A program made the position numbers and the translations under genes. From Nitratifractor sp. (GTDB lineage: Bacteria; Campylobacterota; Campylobacteria; Campylobacterales; Sulfurovaceae), in NCBI GenBank assembly GCA_024762845.1, contig JANTGQ010000023.1, forward strand, positions 1-12,156: a DNA stretch of 12,156 bases, read 5' to 3'. Shown piece after piece: positions 5,528 through 11,560 of the stretch. A model generated the notes under the pieces. That model was not told the DNA's origin, ran no database searches, and saw only the letters and a list, made by a program, of their open reading frames with translations. Each line of letters begins with the position of its first letter. Position 1 is the stretch's first letter.

Positions 5528-7046
5528 ATTTTTCTACTTTATATTTAATTTGACGCACAGAAATACCCAAAGCTTTTGCAGCTTCAGAGCTATTTCCATT
5601 ATACCTATCCAAGGCATTTATTATTGCTTCTTTCTCTAAATCATCAAGTGTTTTTTCACCCTGAGAATCTACATCTTTACACTGCGTAAGTAAATTCTCG
5701 CTCTTTAGTGCAGGAAGCATAAGTCGCATATCATCTGCGCTAATTCCGCTCTCATCACACATAAGCACTATTCGCTCTATTGTGTTCTCCATCTCTCTTA
5801 TGTTCCCAGGCCACGGGTATCTCATAAGTATATCCATAGCAGAGTCTGTAATTGTTACCTTCTTTTTATGGTTTTTCATAGAGCGCTCTAAAAAAAAGTT
5901 TACTAAAAGTCTAATATCGTCTCCTCTCTCTCGAAGCGGCGGCAGGTCTATTGGAATAACATTTAATCTATAAAAGAGATCCTCTCTAAACTCGCCATCT
6001 TTTACCATCTGTTCTAAATTTCTGTTTGTAGCAGCTATAAGGCGTACATTTACCTTAACTGTTTTGCTTCCGCCAACTCTCTCAAACTCCCGCTCTTGGA
6101 GTACCCGCAAAAGCTTTACCTGAGCAGAGGCTGATATATCTCCAATCTCATCTAAAAAGAGTGTTCCGCCATCAGCTAACTCAAAACGCCCTTTTCTCAT
6201 CTCTTTTGCATCTGTAAATGCACCCTTTTCGTGCCCAAAAAGCTCAGACTCTATTAATGTGTCAGATATAGCAGCACAATTTAACTTTACAAAAGGCTCT
6301 TCAGCCCTCTTGCTTCTTTTATGGATTGCAGCTGCTACGAGCTCTTTTCCTGTACCTGTCTCTCCACGAACCAAAACAGTTACACTAGATTGCGCTATAC
6401 GCTCGATAATATTAAAGACTTGCTTCATTTTTGGGCTCTGCCCTATAATATCGCCAAAATTATGCACCTTTGCATCCCATTCCATTTTATAGTAGAGTTT
6501 CAAATCTTTCAAACGCTCTTTCTCTTGTTCTATCATATTGTGCGATACAATCGCCTGACCATACAGAGAGCTACATATTGTTAAGAGTCTTACTACCTCT
6601 TCAAAATCCATAACTGTTTTTCTTGTAAGCGTAGCACCTACTACACCAACCAAATCATTCTCTACAATCATCGGTACAGCAATATAAGATAGCGTCTCAG
6701 GGTTTTTGTGCCCCGATTTATTTAAAAAAAGAATATTATTATGAATATTCTCTACAACTATTGGCTCTTTGCTCTCTGCTGCAAGTCCTGTTGCTCCTTC
6801 ACCAATTTTATACTCAGAGAGCATCTTTTGGTGTCTGTTAAAGTTGTGCGCCGCATAAATTTTCAGCTTCTCCTCTTCCGCAATATAGACAACACAATTA
6901 TCCAAATATAACGATTTAGAGAGAGCAGCAAGAGACTTCTCTAGTGAAGTCTCTAACTGTGTTTGATCCGAAATAAGTTTTGCTGTTTCATATAAAACAT
7001 CCAATTTTTGGATAGATACACATCCCGTACAATTTACATCTAACAT
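5517..7046 (-). CDS. nifA: NifA-type sigma-54-dependent transcriptional activator (GAF / AAA+ / HTH)
   Basis: 509 aa. An N-terminal CTGC (Cys6, Cys9) precedes a GAF domain at about 17-165. The AAA+ core has Walker A GETGTGKE (228-235), Walker B GGTLFLDEIG (293-302) and FREDLFYRLNV (353-363, arginine-finger region). The Fis-type HTH at about 470-509 ends LGISVRQIKYKVEKYGL, close to the NifA RQxxYxxxKY signature. NifA binds upstream sites and uses ATP to open sigma-54 promoters of nif genes. The sigma-54 contact loop reads GAFTDA (275-280), where GAFTGA is usual. The linker to the HTH has single cysteines (430, 456) and no Cys-X4-Cys as in the oxygen-sensitive rhizobial type. The ATG at 7044-7046 is preceded by an A/G-rich leader. 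It heads the five-gene run; no NifL is visible. Another GAF-containing activator is possible, but the HTH and neighbours favour NifA. Confidence 0.87.
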   Translation of the reverse strand: MLDVNCTGCVSIQKLDVLYETAKLISDQTQLETSLEKSLAALSKSLYLDNCVVYIAEEEKLKIYAAHNFNRHQKMLSEYKIGEGATGLAAESKEPIVVENIHNNILFLNKSGHKNPETLSYIAVPMIVENDLVGVVGATLTRKTVMDFEEVVRLLTICSSLYGQAIVSHNMIEQEKERLKDLKLYYKMEWDAKVHNFGDIIGQSPKMKQVFNIIERIAQSSVTVLVRGETGTGKELVAAAIHKRSKRAEEPFVKLNCAAISDTLIESELFGHEKGAFTDAKEMRKGRFELADGGTLFLDEIGDISASAQVKLLRVLQEREFERVGGSKTVKVNVRLIAATNRNLEQMVKDGEFREDLFYRLNVIPIDLPPLRERGDDIRLLVNFFLERSMKNHKKKVTITDSAMDILMRYPWPGNIREMENTIERIVLMCDESGISADDMRLMLPALKSENLLTQCKDVDSQGEKTLDDLEKEAIINALDRYNGNSSEAAKALGISVRQIKYKVEKYGL

Positions 7047-7085
7047 TTTTCTTCTTTCTTTCTATTATTATCTGCAACGATACTT

Positions 7086-7195
7086 TAAACCCGGATTATG
7101 CAATAAAACTGCAAGAAATGCATCAAGTGCTTGTGGGTCTGCATAGTACAATGACTGATACAGGTACTGTTACTCTGTTGCATGGTCCGGGTTAA
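7086..7195. repeat. Imperfect inverted-repeat element B (MITE-like)
   Basis: The left end TAAACCCGGATTATGCA (7086-7102) is an inverted copy of the right end TGCATGGTCCGGGTTAA (7179-7195). AACCCGGA/TCCGGGTT is perfect, followed by two mismatches and then ATGCA. The interior is only weakly self-complementary. The same terminus occurs at 796-812, 2465-2481 and at both ends of 10509-10680. It lies in the nifA leader, so it may carry or disturb that promoter. Confidence 0.6.
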
Positions 7196-7251
7196 TTACT
7201 AAAGGATACCTCTAATAACTAGGGGAGATCTCTTTAGATATTAACTCCCTT

Positions 7252-7288
7252 AAAAAGATTATGCATTAGTAAAGTAATACGCATAATC
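7252..7288 (-). terminator. Rho-independent terminator of the nifT-ending operon
   Basis: On the minus strand GATTATGC (7281-7288), a 2-nt bulge and ATTA pair with TAAT and GCATAATC (7257-7268) around a 6-nt loop, followed directly by TTTTT (7252-7256). It lies about 87 nt past the nifT stop codon and would separate that operon from nifA. Confidence 0.65.
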
Positions 7289-7375
7289 AGATATAAATAT
7301 CAGTAATCAACCTATTTTAACACTAATATTATATCCAATTATTTGTTTAAAATCTATCCTTTTTATGTATATTTA

Positions 7376-7585
7376 TTAATCAGATACTTTTTTACAGTTT
7401 ACCTCTTTAGGAAGAGCTTTTTTATCCGGCTTAATCCACCATGTCTCTCCATTAGCCAACTCTACCTCTCCGCCCCACTTCTCATCGCTATCAAACTCTA
7501 TGCTCTCTATTGTCTCTTCCATATCTTTCTTCGCCACATAAAAATAGATAACCCCATCACTCTCTCGTAACATAACCTTTGCCAT
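7376..7585 (-). CDS. nifT: NifT/FixU family protein
   Basis: Starting at the ATG 7583-7585 gives a 69-aa protein. AAAAGG (7593-7598) lies 7 nt upstream, and the family begins MxKVMIR, so the ATG 30 nt further upstream is not used. The sequence MAKVMLRESDGVIYFYVAKK, then DMEETIESIE, WGGEVELANG and WWIKPD matches the compact NifT/FixU fold along its whole length (KVMIR, VYVPKKDLEE, WGGxVxLANG, LPD). NifT is a small conserved nif-cluster protein of unclear function, often dispensable in the laboratory and sometimes linked to nitrogenase maturation. It is 79 bp downstream of the flavoprotein gene and followed by a terminator, so it closes this operon. A Lys-rich tail, KKALPKEVNCKKVSD, extends past the usual end. 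Confidence 0.9.
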   Translation of the reverse strand: MAKVMLRESDGVIYFYVAKKDMEETIESIEFDSDEKWGGEVELANGETWWIKPDKKALPKEVNCKKVSD

Positions 7586-7664
7586 AACCACACCTTTTCT
7601 TATTAAATTTTGCATAAATGAAATGCATATAAAAATCTAAAATCTTTAGACTCTTATATAGATT

Positions 7665-9320
7665 TTAATACGCTCTATAGGCAAAAAACTCCCGAAACTT
7701 TGCCATAAAAGTGTTCTCTTTAAAGTAAAGCTTAAAGTAATGCGATATAGGCTCTCGTACAATAATAGATTTTGCAAAACTATTATCTGTTTTTTTAAAA
7801 TCATCCCTATAGTGTGCACCTCGGCTCTCTTCTCTCTTTAAGGCTGCGAGCACTACCGCTTCTGATACCTCAAGAGCATTTCTAAGCTCAAGTATAGAGA
7901 TTAGCTCCACATTATTTGTGCGCTCCTTGTTTACACAGTGTAGAGAATAGGCTTCTCCTCTTAGATACGCAAGATAACTGTATGCATCTTGCAAACCTTT
8001 TTCATCACGGTTTATCCCAACCTTTTCAAACATCATTTTTCCCAAACTTATACGCATCGCATTAAAGTTTTTGCTTGTCTCATTATCAAAAATCTTATCA
8101 ACCAAAACTATATCTTTAATTACCCTGTTGTAATCTATAGGTAAAAAGTCTCTGTTTTGGATAAACTTTAAAGCCTCAACACCTGCAAGCTCTCCAAACA
8201 CTGCACCCTCCAAAAGAGAGTTACCACCCAATCTATTTGCACCATGCACACTGCAATTTGCAAGCTCACCACAGACAAAGAGACCATCAAGAGTAGTTTT
8301 TGTCATATCAGAGCAGATACCGCCCATAGTGTAGTGTGCAACTGGCTTTATTGGTAGCAGCTCTCTTTTAATATCTACACCCGCTTGCATATGGGCGCTT
8401 TTGTATAGAGATGGCAGTTTTTTCTCTATCTCTTCACCGCTTAAATGGCGCAAATCTATAAAAACCTCTTTTCCAAGCTCCATCTGCTTGGCGATTGCTC
8501 TTGTTACAACATCTCTACTGGCTAACTCATCTACAAATCGTTCACCATCACTGTTTACAAGATAACCACCCTCCCCTCTAGCAGCCTCGCTTACAAGATA
8601 ACTTGTTCTCACAAATCCAGTAGGATGAAACTGCACAAACTCCATATCCTGCAGTTTTAAACCAGCTCTTAGTGCCACAGCATGCAGATCTCCAGAGTAG
8701 TCTGGCGCATTTGTGGAGTACCCTCTATATATCCCGGCATACCCACCACCAGCAAGTATTACAGCCTTTGCAGGATAGACAACAACCGAAGAGTCAAATC
8801 TACGCAGTGCAACAACACCGCTAATACGTCCTTTTATCGTTGCAAGGTTCATAATGTAGTTATTGACTAAAAATTTTACACCTACTCTTTTTGCTTTTTT
8901 AATCAAAGCCTGCATTATTGCAGAGCCTGTCTTATCTCCAACATAGCAGGTTCGCTTAGAGCTTCCGCCACCAAAGCTTCGTTGCGCTATATTACCACTG
9001 CTGTCACGGTCAAACTCGACACCATATTCAGTTAGTTTTTTTATAATATATGGGGCTCTGTTGCACATATAAGCCACTGCGTCAGAGTCTGCCAAGCCAT
9101 ATCCGGCTTTAAGAGTATCATTAATATGTCTGCTTATCTCAGCACTGTTATTAGGGTCAAGAACAGCATTTATCCCCCCGCTTGCCATAGAGCTGTTGGA
9201 TTTAAAAAGATTCCCTTTGCTAATAACCGCAACTTTTGTAAGCCTATTGCTTTTTTTAGCCTCTATAGCAGCCATTAAGCCGGCAATTCCACTCCCAACA
9301 ATAATTATGTCGTTAATCAC
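7665..9320 (-). CDS. FAD-dependent oxidoreductase of the fumarate reductase / L-aspartate oxidase family
   Basis: 551 aa. The GTG start at 9318-9320 lies 2 bp after the aldo/keto reductase stop; the protein begins MINDIIIVGSGIAGL, a Rossmann GxGxxG (9-14), so no N-terminus is missing. Family motifs are FVQFHPTG (228-235), ARGEGGYLVNSDGERF (247-262), SRDVVTRAI (268-276, with the presumed catalytic Arg269), HYTMGG (329-334), HGANRLGGNSLLEG (359-372) and a C-terminal ESRGAHYRDDF. The HGANRLGG and ESRGAH forms lean towards FrdA/SdhA; the size and soluble single-subunit setting lean towards NadB. FrdA/SdhA carry FAD on a His in RSHT; here the place reads KSNSS (40-44), so FAD is probably non-covalent. 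Neither an iron-sulfur subunit nor nadA is adjacent. I cannot choose between aspartate oxidation, fumarate reduction or another 2-enoate reaction. It is cotranscribed with the reductase and nifT. Confidence 0.85.
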   Translation of the reverse strand: MINDIIIVGSGIAGLMAAIEAKKSNRLTKVAVISKGNLFKSNSSMASGGINAVLDPNNSAEISRHINDTLKAGYGLADSDAVAYMCNRAPYIIKKLTEYGVEFDRDSSGNIAQRSFGGGSSKRTCYVGDKTGSAIMQALIKKAKRVGVKFLVNNYIMNLATIKGRISGVVALRRFDSSVVVYPAKAVILAGGGYAGIYRGYSTNAPDYSGDLHAVALRAGLKLQDMEFVQFHPTGFVRTSYLVSEAARGEGGYLVNSDGERFVDELASRDVVTRAIAKQMELGKEVFIDLRHLSGEEIEKKLPSLYKSAHMQAGVDIKRELLPIKPVAHYTMGGICSDMTKTTLDGLFVCGELANCSVHGANRLGGNSLLEGAVFGELAGVEALKFIQNRDFLPIDYNRVIKDIVLVDKIFDNETSKNFNAMRISLGKMMFEKVGINRDEKGLQDAYSYLAYLRGEAYSLHCVNKERTNNVELISILELRNALEVSEAVVLAALKREESRGAHYRDDFKKTDNSFAKSIIVREPISHYFKLYFKENTFMAKFREFFAYRAY

Positions 9321-9322
9321 AG

Positions 9323-10423
9323 CTACAGCCTATAAAGAAGGTCATATCTCGACTTAGCTGCCGCTTTTATAGTAGAGATTTCACAGTTTTCTCGAATATG
9401 TACAGGTACTTTCGAAGCAAATAGAGAGCTTACAATACCAGGAGTCGAGCGTGCAAACTGCAGCGCTAACTGTATATCACTCTTGAGCTTCATACTGCTA
9501 TCGAGTACAACTCCAGTCTCAGCAGAGAAAGATTTATGAAACAGGTTCATCTGCAACAGCGAAGATGAACTTATAACCCCTATTCCCAACCGGTGGGCAG
9601 CTTGCAAAAGTGTACACTCTTCTTTCGCTACGCTCTGTGTAGGCATAGTATATATGTCAGTTTTTGCCATATTAAAAGGGGTTTGTATATACTTAAATCT
9701 GTGCTCCTTACCTCCAACTTTTTCGGCAATCTCTAGCAGTTTTTCCAAACTGATACTCTCCATCTCTTTATTAATAAATCCATTCCATGTAGCAACGCCA
9801 TAGTATTGGAAGAGCCCTTTTTTTGCCAATGCTTCAAAGCGTTCAAAAACAGTCTCGATAGTTTTATAAAACTTCTCCTCTCCAAGCCGCAGATACTGCA
9901 TCTCTGGATTGTGTAGATAGTAGATATCAAACGCTTCCAAGCCTATATTTTGCAAACTTCTCTTGCAAGACCACTCTAAAAAGTCAGGAGTCATACAGTG
10001 CTGGTCAAGCTCGATATCTTCCTTTTTTGCTAAATTGGCATTAATTATATTATCTTCTATCCAAAGGTAGGGATTTTCAGGGAATGGATACTCTAACTGT
10101 ATAAATCCCCCTTTAGAGCAGATAATAAGCTCCTCTCTCTTTACTTCATCTCCTAGCTCTTTGAGGGCAATACCAATCTCCTTCTCACTCTGCCCATATC
10201 GATAGTTCGATGCCGTATCTAACAAATTTATCCCGCACTTAATAGCCTCTTTTACTGCAGATATATAATCAAAAACATAATTTTCTTCTTTGTAAGGCTC
10301 CTTAATAAAGGTACCAAGACCTAGTTTCGAGAAAATCAGCCCATTACTTCTTGTATAAAAATCCTTATAATTAGAAAATTCCTTAGCATATTCCAGTGTC
10401 CCTTCAGGGGTAGCATATTTCAT
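9323..10423 (-). CDS. Aldo/keto reductase
   Basis: 366 aa, an AKR TIM-barrel. The full catalytic tetrad is visible: Asp69 and Tyr74 in DTASNYRYGQSE, Lys104 in ICSKGG, and His171 in YYLHNPE. It also has a LGLGTF opening strand (34-39), GVATWNG, and a late SSLLQ/STPGIVSSLFASK region for NADP(H) binding. Family enzymes reduce aldehydes or ketones with NAD(P)H in the cytosol; the substrate is not readable. It carries a 30-residue N-terminal extension and insertions (about 110-145) compared with a basic 300-320 aa AKR. The ATG at 10421-10423 is preceded by AAAGG. The flavoprotein follows 2 bp later, so the two enzymes are probably made together and may act on one metabolite. Its place between mod genes and nifT suggests a nitrogenase-linked role, which is inference. 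Confidence 0.87.
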   Translation of the reverse strand: MKYATPEGTLEYAKEFSNYKDFYTRSNGLIFSKLGLGTFIKEPYKEENYVFDYISAVKEAIKCGINLLDTASNYRYGQSEKEIGIALKELGDEVKREELIICSKGGFIQLEYPFPENPYLWIEDNIINANLAKKEDIELDQHCMTPDFLEWSCKRSLQNIGLEAFDIYYLHNPEMQYLRLGEEKFYKTIETVFERFEALAKKGLFQYYGVATWNGFINKEMESISLEKLLEIAEKVGGKEHRFKYIQTPFNMAKTDIYTMPTQSVAKEECTLLQAAHRLGIGVISSSSLLQMNLFHKSFSAETGVVLDSSMKLKSDIQLALQFARSTPGIVSSLFASKVPVHIRENCEISTIKAAAKSRYDLLYRL

Positions 10424-10602
10424 TAAGTTCTGCCTTTATTGATAAAAAAGAGTATTGCTTGAGTATATGCAAAAAGTGTTCCGTTTGTAGATAGCGTAAT
10501 TTTCTGCTTTATCCCAGATTTCGCATTAGAATTGCTTGCAATCTGCCAAACGCCTGTGCTGTAGGTATTTGCGGAAAACTTAAGGTGCACCAGTAGGTGC
10601 AT
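10423..10602 (-). CDS. Doubtful 59-aa frame ahead of the aldo/keto reductase
   Basis: An ATG at 10600-10602 has GGAG (10612-10615) 9 nt upstream, and the frame ends in a TAA that overlaps the next gene's ATG by one base (TAATG), a classic coupling arrangement. The sequence is Ser/Thr/Asn-rich (GVWQIASNSNAKSGIKQK near residues 17-34). A second open minus-strand frame, 10580-10700, runs just before it without a start codon (SDFALEIAELYTDHCAV within it). Both lie inside inverted-repeat element C, so either may be chance, or together they could be a frameshifted relic. I recognise no family. Confidence 0.2.
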   Translation of the reverse strand: MHLLVHLKFSANTYSTGVWQIASNSNAKSGIKQKITLSTNGTLFAYTQAILFFINKGRT

Positions 10603-10680
10603 CGATAGTTTCTCCGTAAGTGCTTACAGCGCAATGGTCTGTGTAGAGTTCTGCAATCTCTAATGCAAAATCTGAGTTTA
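10509..10680. repeat. Long imperfect inverted-repeat element C (MITE-like)
   Basis: CAGATTTCGCATTAGA (10515-10530) is the inverted copy of 10659-10674 with one mismatch. The complementarity continues inwards with gaps (for example GTGCTGTAGG and GCGGAAAACT against the 10608-10630 stretch) to the apex GGTGCACC-AGTA-GGTGCATC (10584-10603). The whole element can fold into one long hairpin. Several of the inner mismatches would be G-U pairs in plus-strand RNA. The outer 17 bp match the termini of element B. It fills most of the 288-bp gap between modC and the aldo/keto reductase, where it may act on operon mRNA as a stability or attenuation element. Confidence 0.65.
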
Positions 10681-10711
10681 TTTTAGATAGAGAGAATTAT
10701 ATACTCCAAAA

Positions 10712-11560
10712 TCAAGAGAGTGTCGGTGCAAACGCCTTGGTACTTACTGTAACTCTATCGCCTATCTGCAAACCATGCAGTTCACTTTTACTTAAAGCTA
10801 ACTCTACAAGTTGCTGTCCAATAGCTACAACTGCAATAGAGAGGATATCTGCTTTAATAATATCTATTAACTCTCCCTCAAAAGAGAGTTTTTGAGAGCC
10901 TGTGCTCTTTAGTAAAATATCTTTGGGGCTTCCGCTCTTTAAGAGTTTTCCATCTTCTATATATACAACTCTATTAGCGAGTTTGTATATTTCGCTTGGG
11001 TCATGGCTTATCATAATTGTGGTGGTGTTAAACTCTTTATGTAGTTGCAGAATCTCGTTTTGCAGCTTTGTTCTCATAGAGGGGTCGAGTGCAGAGAGTG
11101 GTTCATCCATCAGTAGTAGTTTTGGTCTCTTCATCATTGCACGACAGAGGCTTACTCTCTGCTTTTGCCCTCCGCTTAAACTGCTTGGCAACCTTTTAGC
11201 CAAAGAGGAGAGCTCTGTAATCTCAAGCAGATACTTTGCTAATGCTTTGTCACTGTTGGCAAAAAGTAGATTCTGCTCTACACTCATATTATCAAAGAGA
11301 GCAAAGTCCTGAAATACAAAACCAACACCTCTTTTTTGCGGTGCTACTGCTTTTTTGCCATTAAGCCAGAACTCTTCCCCAACGCGGATAATCCCTTTTG
11401 CCTCCTCCAAACCGGCAATTATACGAAGCAGTGTTGTTTTGCCACTACCGCTCTTACCGGCAATTGCCAAAAACTCCCCCTCCTCTATGGTAAGAGAGAC
11501 ATTTAACTCCATGGCACCATTTGCACCGTGCAACTCTTTTTCTAAATTAATCTCTATCAT
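10712..11560 (-). CDS. modC: Molybdate ABC transporter ATP-binding protein ModC
   Basis: 282 aa. ABC ATPase motifs in order are Walker A GKSGSGKTT (35-43), Q-loop Gln84 in FVFQDFALFDNMSV, signature LSGGQKQR (128-135), Walker B LLLMDEP (148-154), D-loop SALD and H-loop His186. The FQDFALFDNMSV stretch and the short C-terminal domain (about 228-282, GELIDIIKAD then LHGLQIGDRVTVSTKAFAP) fit the single mop/TOBE domain of ModC. It is shorter than the roughly 350 aa E. coli form, as in several other bacteria. It powers molybdate import at the inner membrane. The ATG overlaps the modB stop (ATGA). Tungstate or sulfate ATPases are close relatives; the neighbouring permease and nif genes favour molybdate. 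Molybdate supplies the nitrogenase FeMo-cofactor. Confidence 0.9.
   Translation of the reverse strand: MIEINLEKELHGANGAMELNVSLTIEEGEFLAIAGKSGSGKTTLLRIIAGLEEAKGIIRVGEEFWLNGKKAVAPQKRGVGFVFQDFALFDNMSVEQNLLFANSDKALAKYLLEITELSSLAKRLPSSLSGGQKQRVSLCRAMMKRPKLLLMDEPLSALDPSMRTKLQNEILQLHKEFNTTTIMISHDPSEIYKLANRVVYIEDGKLLKSGSPKDILLKSTGSQKLSFEGELIDIIKADILSIAVVAIGQQLVELALSKSELHGLQIGDRVTVSTKAFAPTLS

Larger units (their letters stand above)
7047..7375. other. Intergenic region between nifT and nifA
   Basis: This 329-bp gap has no credible gene. It contains the nifT-operon terminator (7257-7288), the inverted-repeat element B (7086-7195) and the nifA leader. A GATAAT (7067-7072, minus strand) about 20 nt from the nifA ATG is the only -10-like box close to the gene, and it lacks a spaced -35. 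No TGT-N10-ACA NifA site and no convincing -24/-12 pair were found. The stretch 7289-7375 is AT-rich with nothing I can support. Confidence 0.5.

Noticed and set aside
7107..7134. Possible -24/-12 sigma-54 promoter for nifA (minus strand, TTGATGC then ATTTC then TTGCA)
   Set aside because: The -12 part is good, but the GG of the -24 box reads GA and the hexamer matches TGGCAC poorly; it also lies inside a repeat element.
7133..7151. TGT...ACA as a NifA upstream activating site
   Set aside because: The spacer is 13 nt, not 10, and no sigma-54 promoter stands nearby.
7586..7615. Upstream ATG adding ten residues to NifT
   Set aside because: NifT proteins begin at the KVMxR strand, and the AAAAGG site lies between the two ATGs, serving only the downstream one.
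10541..10556. TGGCAG followed by TTGCA on the minus strand as a sigma-54 promoter for the aldo/keto reductase
   Set aside because: The GG-to-GC spacing is about 6 instead of 10 nt, too short for sigma-54.
10902..11312. Plus-strand frame opposite modC
   Set aside because: It is antisense to conserved ATPase motifs, with Ser/Leu-rich shadow composition.
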